NCBI GenBank assembly: GCA_035438985.1
Contig: DAORJK010000010.1
Span: 62,001 to 126,000, forward strand
Origin: UBA4408 sp002389785
GTDB taxonomy: Bacteria > Bacteroidota > Bacteroidia > UBA4408
DNA length: 64,000 nucleotides
Direction of reading: 5' to 3'
The notes under the pieces were generated by a model. It made no database searches, was not told the DNA's origin, and saw only the letters and a list, made by a program, of their open reading frames with translations. Shown piece by piece: positions 8,135 through 17,239 of the stretch; the first letter of the stretch is position 1, and each line of letters starts with the position of its first letter. The position numbers and the translations under genes are program-made.

Positions 8135-10492
8135 ATGCTGAAGAGCAGGCTTCTTAAGTTAACTATATTAATTGTAGTTGCAGTTAATTCTGAATTAATG
8201 GCGCAGGTAGATACTTGTAAAAGCGCGTTGATTGGAAAAGTAATAGACGAACATGATAAAACCACGCTTGATTTTGCCAATGTTTATATAGTAGAACTAA
8301 AACGAGGGGCAGTTAGTGATAGTAATGGTTATTATCAAATTCATGATTTATGTGATGGTTATTATACCATACGTATTTCGCACATTGGCTGTGAAACCAT
8401 TACTGAGAAAGTTCGCATCGAAGGAATTACAAGAAGGAATTTTTATACAGAGCACCATTCAGAATTATTAAAATATGTTGAGATATCAGCAATAAAAACA
8501 ATTGATCAATCTACTCAAAGCAAAACAGATATTTCAGAAGAAAAGCTTAATCAGTCCAAGGGACAATCCTTAGGCGATGCATTAAAAAGTGTAACCGGAG
8601 TTACTACACTCAATACCGGAAATTCGGTTTCAAAACCAGTTATACATGGAATGCACAGTAATCGCATACTTATTATGAATAATGGAATTCGACAAGAAGG
8701 GCAGCAATGGGGAGTTGAACATGCTCCGGAGGTTGATCCGTTTATTGCAACCAATATATCGGTGATAAAAGGAGCCAATAGTATTCGTTATGGTTCAGAT
8801 GCAATTGCCGGTGTTATTTTAGTTGAACCAAAACCATTAAGAGATTCGGCAGGTATCGGAGGTGAAATGAATTTAGTGGGTATGAGCAATGGTAAATCAG
8901 GAACTGCTTCAGCTTATTTAGAAGGTAATTTTAAGAAGCTTAATCCGCTCTCGTGGCGAGTACAAGGAACCTTAAAACAAGGAGGAAATAGTTCAACACC
9001 TAATTATATATTAGTAAATACGGGATTGAAAGAATATAATTTTTCGTATGCCTTAGGATGGACTAAAAAGAAGTACGGTGCAGAAGTTTTTTACAGCCAA
9101 TTTAATACCAGCATTGGTATTTTCAGTGCTTCACACATCGGGAATCTTTCGGACCTGAACAAAGCATTTAATTCGTCTGTGCCGCTTGAAACAGGAACTT
9201 TTACGTATACCATTGGCAGACCTTACCAGCACATTGAGCATGAACTTTTAAAAGTTAAGTCTTTTATTAAAACAGGTGGCAAGGGAAAACTTTCACTCAT
9301 TTATGCCAGACAATATAATTTGCGCTACGAATACGACAAGCATTCGCCCTTAAATGATTCTTTGAAAGCGCTCAACAAACCTGATCTGAAATTTGAATTA
9401 ACTACGCATACCGGAGAAATAACTTGGGAACATTTACGAATTAAAAAATTCACAGGTTTCATAGGAATTAGCGGAATAAAACAAGGCAACACCTATGAAG
9501 GCAGAGCACTTATTCCTAATTTTTACAATTATGGAGCCGGCGTTTTTATGATAGAGCGTTGGAAGAAAAATAAATTTGAAATTGAAGGCGGTGTGCGGTA
9601 TGATTACAAATGGCTACAGGTATTTAAGTATGAGTATATTGGAAATTCGAACTATGAGCTAATAAGCCCAATTCATAAGTTTGAGAACTTCACCGGAAAT
9701 TTGGGATGTATATTTAAAAACGATTCTGTGTTAACAATTTCGTTGAATATCGGAACTGCTTGGAGAGCGCCTTCAGTAAATGAACTATACAGTAACGGCT
9801 TGCATCACGGGGCTGCTTCCTTGGAGTTTGGCGACCATACACTTCGTTCAGAAAAAACGAACAATGCCATTTTAACAATGCGTTATTCTCCTATGAAGCG
9901 ATTAAACATTGAAGTATCACCTTTTATTCATTTCATTGATAATTTTATTTATAGACAACCGGCAACTGCTCCAATTCTCACTATTCATGGAGCTTTTCCT
10001 GCTTTTTATTACAAACAAACCAATGCAACATTAAAAGGCTGTGATATCTATTTAAATTATAAACTCGCGAAATCTATCGAGGTCACTCAAAAGGCTGCTT
10101 TACTAAGAGCCTGGAACAAAACAGAAAATGAATGGCTCATCATGATGCCTTCTGACAGGTATGAAACAGAATTTACCTATCGACTTAAGCAAGTTAGAAA
10201 ACTAAATTCTGCCTATGTTTCTGCTTCCTTTTTATATGTTACTAAACAGTGGCGTGTGCCTGCTAACAGTGATTTTGCCGTGTCTCCGGATGCATATTAT
10301 ACTGTAAACCTTCATGCTTCATTCAAGATTTTACTACACAAACAATCTGTTGAATTTGGTATAAGTGTATTTAACTTATTGGATAAATCATACAGAGATT
10401 ATTTAGATAGGTTCAGATATTTTACAGATGCCTTGGGAAGAAATTTTGCCTTACGAATAAAAATCCCATTTAACATGCAAACACGATTATAA
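8135..10492 (+). CDS. TonB-dependent receptor with N-terminal carboxypeptidase-like domain
   Basis: The 785-residue outer-membrane receptor uses TonB/ExbBD energy to import a bound ligand. After a signal peptide (1-23, ending ELMAQ) there is a carboxypeptidase-D-like regulatory domain (about 30-105, with TTLDFANVYIVE and SDSNGYYQIHDL). The plug follows (about 130-235, with GDALKSVTGVTTLNTGNSVS and VIKGANSIRYGSDAIAGVI), then a 22-strand barrel to the C-terminus. The absence of SusC signatures and of a SusD partner argues against glycan uptake. The His/Cys-rich protein upstream and the lipoprotein downstream (41 bases) suggest a metal or metal complex. The ligand is not determinable. Confidence 0.88.
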   Translation: MLKSRLLKLTILIVVAVNSELMAQVDTCKSALIGKVIDEHDKTTLDFANVYIVELKRGAVSDSNGYYQIHDLCDGYYTIRISHIGCETITEKVRIEGITRRNFYTEHHSELLKYVEISAIKTIDQSTQSKTDISEEKLNQSKGQSLGDALKSVTGVTTLNTGNSVSKPVIHGMHSNRILIMNNGIRQEGQQWGVEHAPEVDPFIATNISVIKGANSIRYGSDAIAGVILVEPKPLRDSAGIGGEMNLVGMSNGKSGTASAYLEGNFKKLNPLSWRVQGTLKQGGNSSTPNYILVNTGLKEYNFSYALGWTKKKYGAEVFYSQFNTSIGIFSASHIGNLSDLNKAFNSSVPLETGTFTYTIGRPYQHIEHELLKVKSFIKTGGKGKLSLIYARQYNLRYEYDKHSPLNDSLKALNKPDLKFELTTHTGEITWEHLRIKKFTGFIGISGIKQGNTYEGRALIPNFYNYGAGVFMIERWKKNKFEIEGGVRYDYKWLQVFKYEYIGNSNYELISPIHKFENFTGNLGCIFKNDSVLTISLNIGTAWRAPSVNELYSNGLHHGAASLEFGDHTLRSEKTNNAILTMRYSPMKRLNIEVSPFIHFIDNFIYRQPATAPILTIHGAFPAFYYKQTNATLKGCDIYLNYKLAKSIEVTQKAALLRAWNKTENEWLIMMPSDRYETEFTYRLKQVRKLNSAYVSASFLYVTKQWRVPANSDFAVSPDAYYTVNLHASFKILLHKQSVEFGISVFNLLDKSYRDYLDRFRYFTDALGRNFALRIKIPFNMQTRL

Positions 10493-10533
10493 CCCTAAAC
10501 AATTTATCAGTCAATAAAAGAAATTAATAACTA

Positions 10534-11133
10534 ATGATTCAAATTCAAATGAAAAAAGATATGAAAATAAAATCAAGAATGTTTTCTGCAGTTATAACAA
10601 CAGTAGCAATTGTAGCATTTTTAGCAGGATGTAAAAAGGACAAGGACAAAGTTGATGTACCACAACCTGTGCAAAATGAAGCTGAAGTTATAACTACTAT
10701 GAAATTAAAATTTGTAGATTCTTCGAACTCTTCAATTATTAACTATGCAACCTTTCGCGATCCTGACGGAGATGGGGGATTGGGGGTTGATATTTTTGAT
10801 ACCATAAAACTAGCACCCAATAAAACATGGATAACTACCATTATATTGTTAAATGAAACTGTGTCGCCAGCAGATACAATTTCAAACGAAGTTTTGGACG
10901 AAGGAGTAGATCATTTAATTTGCTTTTCGCCTACCGGTGCGAGTGCAAGCGTTGTTAAAACAGATTTAGATGCTAATTCATTAGCTATCGGATTGCAATC
11001 AAAATGGAAAACAACAGCAACTGGTTCAGGGACCATGCAAATTGAACTGCGTCATCAACCGGGTACTAAAAATGGTTCTTGTACACTTGGCGATACCGAC
11101 ATAGATGTTGTGTTTAAAACTAAAATTCAATAA
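10534..11133 (+). CDS. Lipoprotein of the TonB-receptor-linked 'type 1 periplasmic binding fold' family
   Basis: The 199-residue protein has a lipobox (about 24-33, VAIVAFLAGC) followed by charged KKDKDKVD, so it is anchored in a membrane, probably the outer membrane. ATGs at 10534, 10549 and 10561 are all possible starts. The core NEAEVITTMKLKF...FRDPDGDGGLG and the motif EVLDEGVDHLICF are what I know from Bacteroidota proteins labelled type 1 periplasmic binding fold, which recur next to TonB receptors. The DPDGDGG loop resembles a calcium-binding loop. It is most likely an accessory surface or periplasmic component of the upstream receptor. Its biochemical role is unknown. Confidence 0.7.
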   Translation: MIQIQMKKDMKIKSRMFSAVITTVAIVAFLAGCKKDKDKVDVPQPVQNEAEVITTMKLKFVDSSNSSIINYATFRDPDGDGGLGVDIFDTIKLAPNKTWITTIILLNETVSPADTISNEVLDEGVDHLICFSPTGASASVVKTDLDANSLAIGLQSKWKTTATGSGTMQIELRHQPGTKNGSCTLGDTDIDVVFKTKIQ

Positions 11134-11236
11134 CACAAAAAAAAATTCAGGTAAGCTGATCTTAAAACACTACATTAATATTTCTGACTTACCATACTGT
11201 TTTATGCACACTAACAGTTTTTGATAAAGTTTATTT

Positions 11237-11258
11237 CATATTTCAATTTTGAAATATG
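11237..11258. repeat. Perfect 9-bp inverted repeat downstream of the uptake operon
   Basis: CATATTTCA (11237-11245) and TGAAATATG (11250-11258) are exact reverse complements around ATTT. It lies about 100 bases past the lipoprotein stop. It lacks a U-run, so it may be a weak terminator, an mRNA end stabiliser or a protein-binding site. Confidence 0.5.
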
Positions 11259-11330
11259 CTTAGTTTAATTAGCTGAAAGCTAGAATAAAAATAATTCTTC
11301 CATGAAGGCAATTAATAATTTACTAGATAA

Positions 11331-11366
11331 AAAAAAGTGGTAATCGATCTTGATTACCACTTTCAC
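11331..11366 (-). terminator. Rho-independent terminator after the ATP-grasp gene
   Basis: AAAGTGGTAATC and GATTACCACTTT pair perfectly around a six-base loop. Read on the minus strand, the hairpin is followed by an uninterrupted run of U from the A-tract at 11329-11336. It sits 22 bases beyond the stop of the minus-strand ATP-grasp gene. Confidence 0.85.
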
Positions 11367-11387
11367 TTCAAATAAAATTATCGCAAA

Positions 11388-12380
11388 TTATGCAAATACC
11401 GGCTTATTTGCCGCAGCAGCTAAATCTTTAAGACTTCCGTTTTTAACGCTATTTTTTAAATAAGTACCCCAAGTTAAATTATCCTGTCCGGGTTTATGCT
11501 CCATAGCACGACGAATAGCCATGTTGGCAGCAGCTTCAACTACCCACTCAAAATTTTCCTGACCTACTGAATGTACATCTGCATCGGGAGCCGGATTACA
11601 AAAATCAATGGCATAAGGAATACCATCGCGAACGGCAAACTCAACGGTGTTAAAATCGTATCCTAAGGCTTGGCATAAAACCAAAGTATAATGATGCACT
11701 TTGTCTAATAAGGCTTGAGAAACCGGTGGGCCATCAATTACATAACGCAAGTGGTGTGGGTTTCGAGGTTCGTACTGCATTATTTTTACGTCGCGACCTC
11801 CAATGCAATATACTCTAAAATATTCTTGAAATTTAATTTCTTCTTGCAACATCATAACCAACTGCTCGGTTTCGTTGTGAGCTTTGAAAAAATTCTCCGA
11901 ATTATCAAGTTGATAAACACTTTTCCAACCCCCACCATCGTGAGGTTTCATGTACACCGGAAAACCGGTATAATTAAAAATGCTATTCCAATCCAATGGC
12001 ATTTTTAAATTACTCATGGATGCGCCCGTAGTATTTGTTGGCAATTGGTTAGATGGTAAAAGCACAGTTTTAGGAACCGGAACACCTAATTTTACTGCAA
12101 GTGCATTGTTGAAAAATTTTTCATCGGCACTCCACCAAAAGGGATTATTGATAACTGCGGTTCCACAAATAGCAGCGTTTTTAAGAAAGGCTCTGTAAAA
12201 TGGAACATCTTGCGAAATTCGATCAATTATTACTGCATAGTCGGTTGCTTCGCCTTGCATTACTTTATCTATCATTACCGGTTCGGCTACAATACCGGGA
12301 ACATTTTTTTGATTTACTCTGGCCACAAATGCTTCTGGAAATGTGCGCTCTTGTCCATGTAATATTCCTATTTTTTTCAT
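11388..12380 (-). CDS. ATP-grasp family carboxylate-amine ligase-like protein
   Basis: The 330-residue cytoplasmic protein has the ATP-grasp layout: an N-terminal domain starting KKIGILHG, a central lid with FPVYMKPHDGGGWKSVY (about 143-159; Lys and the glycine loop contact ATP), and the C-terminal VEFAVRDGIPYAIDFCNPAPDADV (about 252-275) with the acidic Mg-binding residues. ATP-grasp enzymes join a carboxylate to an amine or similar nucleophile through an acyl-phosphate. The substrate is unknown. The esterase gene lies 79 bases upstream on the same strand with its promoter further up, so the two probably form an operon. A perfect terminator follows. Confidence 0.8.
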   Translation of the reverse strand: MKKIGILHGQERTFPEAFVARVNQKNVPGIVAEPVMIDKVMQGEATDYAVIIDRISQDVPFYRAFLKNAAICGTAVINNPFWWSADEKFFNNALAVKLGVPVPKTVLLPSNQLPTNTTGASMSNLKMPLDWNSIFNYTGFPVYMKPHDGGGWKSVYQLDNSENFFKAHNETEQLVMMLQEEIKFQEYFRVYCIGGRDVKIMQYEPRNPHHLRYVIDGPPVSQALLDKVHHYTLVLCQALGYDFNTVEFAVRDGIPYAIDFCNPAPDADVHSVGQENFEWVVEAAANMAIRRAMEHKPGQDNLTWGTYLKNSVKNGSLKDLAAAANKPVFA

Positions 12381-12459
12381 GATTTAAATAATTAGTTGGT
12401 TATTGTTATCCGTTTGGTTTTGGAGTTTTTATTGTGGTGCAATTTACTACTAAAGTAAT

Positions 12460-13179
12460 TTATTTTCCTAAATTAAGTTGAGAAATATAGGTTGGTAACA
12501 TTTCTCTCCAAACGGGCCAATCATGATTTGCTCCGGGGCGCACATCCAGCCAATGCGGTATTCCTTTTTCACGCAAAATAGCACTCATTCGTTGGTTTTT
12601 ATCCAAACATGAATCATGTTCACCAGTGCCAAATACAATACCCATTTCGTATAAATAAGGATTTTCAAGTCCGGGTAAAAAATCAGGTGGATTGTTGTAA
12701 TAACAATTGTCGTCGTAATATCCGTCCAATTGCATTTTAATATCAAATGCACCACCCATGTTTATCAAATAGCCAACAAGCTCGGGATGTCTGAACGAAA
12801 AGTTGGTAGCGTGGTAGGCTCCAAAACTACAGCCTGCCATTGCAACTTTAGCTGAACCGGTTTCTTGCATAGCGCGGTGTACAACATCTTCAAGTATGGC
12901 TTTTTCATAATTCATGTGGTTGAGTACGCGTTGACGAGGATGTATTTTTTTATCGTACCAACTATCGTTATCTATACTCGATGGGGTATAAACTTTTATT
13001 AAGCCACTGTTTACAAACCATTCAACGGCTTCAATAAGATTAAAATCTTTGTTTTGTGTGTAACTACCCATGGAAGTTGGGTAAATTATTACAGGATAGC
13101 CTTTCTCTCCAAATACCAACATCTCCATATCTTGGTTGATGTGTTTATTGTGCCATTTAAAATACTGTTCTTTCATCAT
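12460..13179 (-). CDS. Alpha/beta-hydrolase of the putative esterase (EstD/PF00756) family
   Basis: The 239-residue protein lacks a signal peptide. The nucleophile elbow is GCSFGA (Ser118), and the conserved GANHDWPVW near the C-terminus carries the catalytic His219. The acid is probably the Asp of GEHDSC. The N-terminal PVIIYPTSMGSYTQNKDF and later PSSIDNDSWYDKKIHPRQR are typical of the esterase family that includes enterochelin esterase and mycolyltransferase-like enzymes. It is encoded directly upstream of an ATP-grasp ligase, a pairing that suggests one makes and the other cleaves or transfers an ester or amide. That pathway role is inference. Confidence 0.82.
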   Translation of the reverse strand: MMKEQYFKWHNKHINQDMEMLVFGEKGYPVIIYPTSMGSYTQNKDFNLIEAVEWFVNSGLIKVYTPSSIDNDSWYDKKIHPRQRVLNHMNYEKAILEDVVHRAMQETGSAKVAMAGCSFGAYHATNFSFRHPELVGYLINMGGAFDIKMQLDGYYDDNCYYNNPPDFLPGLENPYLYEMGIVFGTGEHDSCLDKNQRMSAILREKGIPHWLDVRPGANHDWPVWREMLPTYISQLNLGK

Positions 13180-13195
13180 AGTGTTTTGATTTTTA

Positions 13196-13212
13196 GTTAA
13201 ATTGAATTTAAC
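13196..13212. promoter_or_regulatory. 17-bp palindrome upstream of the esterase gene
   Basis: GTTAAAT-TGA-ATTTAAC is a perfect inverted repeat with seven-base arms, 17 bases before the esterase start and inside the predicted 5' leader. It is a candidate operator for the esterase and ATP-grasp pair. The regulator is unknown. Confidence 0.45.
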
Positions 13213-13242
13213 TTAATTAATAATTACATGTTTGTGGCTAAA

Positions 13243-13250
13243 CAAAGTTA
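13243..13250 (-). promoter_or_regulatory. Minus-strand -7 box TAACTTTG
   Basis: TAACTTTG on the minus strand matches TAnnTTTG and would start transcription near 13237, giving a leader of about 57 bases for the esterase gene. A clear -33 TTG at proper distance is not visible. Confidence 0.45.
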
Positions 13251-13484
13251 GAATAATATTTTTTTCTAACTACTGTTGTTGTAAAAACCTTATTGTTAAT
13301 GAACATTCTGAATTTGTAATCAATTCTGGTAATTGTAAGAAAACCGAATGCTGCTATTTAAATTTCGATATTCATTTTCGCTAATTAGTAGTTAGAAGAC
13401 ACTCCTAATTCGAGAAAAAATTAGGTTCTTTTTAGTTTGCATTAAATTTTTGAATTAATATTGTTCCATCCTAAATATATAAAC

Positions 13485-14486
13485 ATGAAAAAAATCTTAA
13501 CACTTGCATTTGTTCTTTTATTATCAGCGTCTATTTATGCACAACTACCATCGTATGTGCCCAGTACGGGTCTGGTTGCTTGGTGGCCTTTCAATGGAAA
13601 CGCTGCCGATAGTAGTGGAAATTCAAATAATGGAACTGTTAATGGAGCAACATTAACTGCCGGACATAGCGGTATTGCAAACAATGCATATAGTTTTAAT
13701 GGAAGCAGCAGCTACATTGCCGTACCAACTAATTTTGCAAATTCTTTTTCTTCCGGAAAAATGTCGGTTTCGGCTTGGGTTTATTTTAATGTTAATGCTG
13801 ATTGGTCAAGCATAATTAAAAACTGGGGAAGTGTTACAACAGGAGCTTTTCATTTTGGATTAAATGCGCTGTCTCAAAAACTTCATTTACAAATTACACA
13901 ATCGGGTGGAACAACATTAAATGCATTAGCACCTGCTGTTATTAGTTTAAATGCATGGCATCATGTTGCTTTTACATTAGATGGTTCCTTCATGCATTTG
14001 TATCAAGATGGGGTAGAAGTTGGAACTCCGGTAAGTTACGATGGAACTTTAAAAACTTCTTTTCTATATACTAATATTGGAGTAAAACCGGGTACTACAC
14101 AATTACCAGCTCCTAGTTTTAGTGGTTATCACAATGGTAAACTCGATGATATAGGCGTATGGAGTAGAGCTCTTAATCAAGCCGAAATTACTGCATTGTA
14201 CAATGGAAGTGGACCAAACAGTGTTACTAATTTGGAAACAACAAATTGGGTTAACATTCAACCCAATCCTTCAAAAGGAACATTTTTAGTGAATGCTGAT
14301 CAGGCGATTTTTTCTGCCAACAATACGCTACAAGTAATGAATGCTCTTGGAGAAATTGTTTTTTCTGAACCGCTTAATTTTACTACTAAAGAAGTAACTA
14401 TCACTACAAGTAAAGGAATTTATTTTTTACAAGTTTTGGATGAGCGCAAACGTATATTACAAACAAGTAAATTAGTGGTGGAGTAA
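13485..14486 (+). CDS. T9SS-secreted LamG/concanavalin-like domain protein
   Basis: I start at the ATG at 13485, which gives a clean signal peptide (MKKILTLAFVLLLSASIYAQ). An in-frame TTG 24 bases upstream adds only non-signal residues. The 333-residue product contains one LamG-like jellyroll (about 20-235). GLVAWWPFNGNAAD opens it, and WHHVAFTLDGSFMHLYQDG and GKLDDIGVWSRALNQAEI are the typical late strands. The tail from WVNIQPNPSKG to the end is a T9SS sorting domain with the KGIYFLQV core. It is most likely a surface or released carbohydrate-binding or adhesive protein. Its stop lies 7 bases from the stop of the convergent ligase gene, with no terminator between. Confidence 0.88.
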   Translation: MKKILTLAFVLLLSASIYAQLPSYVPSTGLVAWWPFNGNAADSSGNSNNGTVNGATLTAGHSGIANNAYSFNGSSSYIAVPTNFANSFSSGKMSVSAWVYFNVNADWSSIIKNWGSVTTGAFHFGLNALSQKLHLQITQSGGTTLNALAPAVISLNAWHHVAFTLDGSFMHLYQDGVEVGTPVSYDGTLKTSFLYTNIGVKPGTTQLPAPSFSGYHNGKLDDIGVWSRALNQAEITALYNGSGPNSVTNLETTNWVNIQPNPSKGTFLVNADQAIFSANNTLQVMNALGEIVFSEPLNFTTKEVTITTSKGIYFLQVLDERKRILQTSKLVVE

Positions 14487-14493
14487 ATTTCAT

Positions 14494-15930
14494 TTAAGAA
14501 CTACGTTTTATTTTCCCGCTACCTGTCATCTCCAACTGCGTTGTAAATTCTATCAACTGAGGAACTTTATAAGTGGATAAGCGACTTCTGCAAAAGTCAG
14601 CTAATTCATCAACTCCAATTGTTGCGGAATGGTGTAAAACTACCATAGCTTTTACGGTTTCACCTAACAAAGCATGCTGTATCCCCATTACTTTACAATC
14701 GGCAACTGCCGGATGTTGTAAAATAACCTGTTCAACTTCTTCTGGAAATACTTTATTGCCTGAAACATTTATCATAGATTTCTCACGGCCCTTTACTGTA
14801 ATTAATCCATCGCTATTTTTTATTGCTAAGTCACCGGTTAAAAACCAATCATTTATTACAATATCGGCTTTAAGTTGCGGAGGGCTCAGGTATCCATCAA
14901 ACATACCCGGTCCTTTTATAGCTAGTTTACCAAGAGTATTGGCCGGTAAAACTTCGAAATTACCAGATAAGATTTCAACACAGTAGGCAGGTAAGGCATG
15001 TCCCACTGCATCAGGATGCAGGGCAGATTTTTGAAGATTGATGATGGGTAATCCAATTTCAATAATTCCGTAAGCTTGACTAACGTCAATTGAAAATCGT
15101 TTTTTAAATGCTTCACAAAAGTTACTGCTTATTGCTGTTGAAGTTGATATTACACGTTTTAAATAAGTAAATCTTCGCTCGGTTTTATCACTTGCAAGTA
15201 AACGAATGTGCATCGGCGAAGCATACAACAATGTTCCTTTGTAACGCTCTCCTGCATCCAGAATAGTGTCCGCTAAAAAGTCTTTACAAATAATTATGGC
15301 AGCTCCATACCGAATATAAAGTACGATGGAAACTAAAAAATGGAAAGCCATCGGCAGTACCCAAATTACAGCATCGGTTGGCCCTAATTGCAAAGCAGCA
15401 TTTGCAGCTTCAATGCGCTCCTCAACAGCTTTGTGTGAAATAATAACCCCTTTTGATTTACCGGTTGTACCCGATGTAAATCGAATGAAAGCAGCATCTG
15501 AAATATGCGGTGCAATGCTTTTTTTTAACGATATATTGGTATAACCAACACGTAGGTTTCCTTTTCCAGTTGTAATAATTTCTTGAGAAGCAGTATCGGG
15601 AGCTATTCCACTATAATCATCAATAATTACATGCAAACCGGCTTCTTGAATGAGTTGATCGAGTTCTGCCTTTTTTAATTGGTGAGAAATAGGCATCACC
15701 ACTGCATTGCATCCAATACCGGCAAATAGGCAGCGAATGAACATGCTGCTGTTTTGTACCATTATTCCAATACCGATTCCTTTATCAATATTTAGAGCAG
15801 ATAATTTATTTCTCAGGTTTTCGGTTTGTTCAAGTAGTTCAGAAAAGGTTATTGAACCAGCGTCTTCGTGTATGGCATAATTTGAGGGCCATTTTTGAGC
15901 AGCCTGTTCGAGTAAAGTATAAACGTTCAT
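14494..15930 (-). CDS. AMP-forming acyl/aryl/amino acid ligase (ANL superfamily)
   Basis: The 478-residue enzyme should activate a carboxylic acid with ATP to an acyl-AMP and pass it to a thiol, here plausibly the ACP encoded at 18544. The P-loop-like A3 motif FTSGTTGKSKG is at 151-161, AYGIIE at about 290, TGDLAI at about 367, and the catalytic lysine is in GSGKIKRSS (Lys473). The protein stops only five residues after that lysine, shorter than usual at the C-terminus. It is the last gene of the six-gene operon, 9 bases after the FAD oxidoreductase. Whether the substrate is a fatty, aromatic or amino acid cannot be read by eye. Confidence 0.88.
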   Translation of the reverse strand: MNVYTLLEQAAQKWPSNYAIHEDAGSITFSELLEQTENLRNKLSALNIDKGIGIGIMVQNSSMFIRCLFAGIGCNAVVMPISHQLKKAELDQLIQEAGLHVIIDDYSGIAPDTASQEIITTGKGNLRVGYTNISLKKSIAPHISDAAFIRFTSGTTGKSKGVIISHKAVEERIEAANAALQLGPTDAVIWVLPMAFHFLVSIVLYIRYGAAIIICKDFLADTILDAGERYKGTLLYASPMHIRLLASDKTERRFTYLKRVISTSTAISSNFCEAFKKRFSIDVSQAYGIIEIGLPIINLQKSALHPDAVGHALPAYCVEILSGNFEVLPANTLGKLAIKGPGMFDGYLSPPQLKADIVINDWFLTGDLAIKNSDGLITVKGREKSMINVSGNKVFPEEVEQVILQHPAVADCKVMGIQHALLGETVKAMVVLHHSATIGVDELADFCRSRLSTYKVPQLIEFTTQLEMTGSGKIKRSS

Positions 15931-15939
15931 GAGACTTTC

Positions 15940-17187
15940 TTATACTAATTGATCCAATCTAATTTGCTTAATTGCCAACTCTAACGGAGTATTTTGAATT
16001 TTTGCCGCTGCAAGTTTTCCTGTAGCGTAACCGGTTTGCAAACAAGTTCCGATTACTCGTGCACTCGCAATAGCAGTGCTGTCGGCCGAAATTATTCGTC
16101 CTGCAAAATATAAGTTACTTATCTCATTTGCGCTTAAGCACTCGGCCGGTATTTGATAATAGTCGTCTTCAGCAAAATAACTCATGTGTACCTTTTTTGA
16201 AGGCTCCCAAAATTCTACCGGCCACGACCCATTTGCAATTCCGGTTTCGAATTTTCGACAAGTTAATACATCGAGTTCATTTAAAACATATTTTCCAAGC
16301 GGTCGCTTTCCGGTTCTGATACCACTTTCGGCAGCTACTTCGCCCAAAATTGCAGATGCAAAAGTACTGACTGAAGTATGCAAAAAATCGAAAAGTTCAT
16401 TCACCAATTTTCTGGCTTCCACCTCAATTTGAGTAACCGAGTTCAAGCTTAACGAAATTGGGAATGGAAGCCCTACTTTAATAAGCACTTTATTTTGTTG
16501 CAGCGAACCGGGAACAATCGAAGTGCGTTGAAATGCAGAGGAGAGTTTACCATGTTCAATTGCTTTTGATATTTCTCGAAGCATAATAAATCCCAAGGCA
16601 TGTTCGGTTGTTGCAGTAATGTTGTGCACTTCAAACACATGTGCAGCAGCTTGATAGGTATCTTCTGAGCACATCTTAATACCGGCTTTTCCAGCTAATA
16701 ATGCTTCACCTGAACAATCAATGTATTGTTTTGAAACAAAAGTTATTTCTTCATCAAATACCAAAACTGAAACTGATTCAATTTCGGTTGAAGTAAGATT
16801 ACAAGATGTTAACGTACTGTGCAGAAAAAGTTCAACACCTGCCTCTTGTAAAAGACGGTCGGCTAAAATTTTAAATTTAAAAGGGTGGTAGGGCAAAAAA
16901 TGCAAGCCATCAGTATTGCTTTGAGGAATCGTATTGCTTAGATCTTGTAACTGTAAAGCAAGACTTTTAGAAAAACCATTGCAAATAAATTGAGCATTTG
17001 TACTTTTATTGCGCAAGTACAATCCACATAAAGTACCTACAACAGAAGCGGTAGCTTTACCACCTAAATACGAATGGCGTTCAATTAAAGCTACTTTTAA
17101 TCCAGAACCGGCAGCTGCACAAGCGGCAGCAATTCCGGCTGCACCGCCACCAATAACCAATACATCGCATGTAATAATTTTTGCCAA
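15940..17187 (-). CDS. FAD-dependent oxidoreductase (FAD_oxidored/PF12831-like)
   Basis: The 415-residue flavoprotein opens with the dinucleotide-binding motif VIGGGAAGIAAACAAA (11-26), followed by the acidic end of strand 2, ALIERHSYLGGKAT. The C-terminal FAD segment is NLYFAGRIISADSTAIASARV (in part; about 366-386). This matches the PF12831 group, whose members oxidise diverse substrates. In this operon it is placed to oxidise an acyl group, free or bound to ACP. Cys residues occur but no redox-pair motif. The gap to the upstream gene is 52 bases and to the downstream ligase 9 bases. Confidence 0.82.
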   Translation of the reverse strand: MAKIITCDVLVIGGGAAGIAAACAAAGSGLKVALIERHSYLGGKATASVVGTLCGLYLRNKSTNAQFICNGFSKSLALQLQDLSNTIPQSNTDGLHFLPYHPFKFKILADRLLQEAGVELFLHSTLTSCNLTSTEIESVSVLVFDEEITFVSKQYIDCSGEALLAGKAGIKMCSEDTYQAAAHVFEVHNITATTEHALGFIMLREISKAIEHGKLSSAFQRTSIVPGSLQQNKVLIKVGLPFPISLSLNSVTQIEVEARKLVNELFDFLHTSVSTFASAILGEVAAESGIRTGKRPLGKYVLNELDVLTCRKFETGIANGSWPVEFWEPSKKVHMSYFAEDDYYQIPAECLSANEISNLYFAGRIISADSTAIASARVIGTCLQTGYATGKLAAAKIQNTPLELAIKQIRLDQLV

Positions 17188-17239
17188 GTAGCTATAATTT
17201 TAAAGGGTAAATATACTTCAAATCAGGCGAACGGAAATA

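Larger units (their letters stand above)
13180..13484. other. Divergent intergenic region with two inverted repeats
   Basis: This 305-base AT-rich spacer separates the minus-strand esterase from the plus-strand LamG gene. It holds a 17-bp palindrome (13196-13212), the minus-strand -7 box (13243-13250) and a second inverted repeat: GTTAGAA at 13247-13253 with TTCTAAC at 13264-13270. I see no small gene in it. Confidence 0.6.

Noticed and set aside
8135..11133. A SusC/SusD polysaccharide utilisation locus
   Set aside because: The lipoprotein downstream is much too short and unlike SusD, and there are no glycoside hydrolases; the His/Cys-rich protein points to a metal or cofactor.
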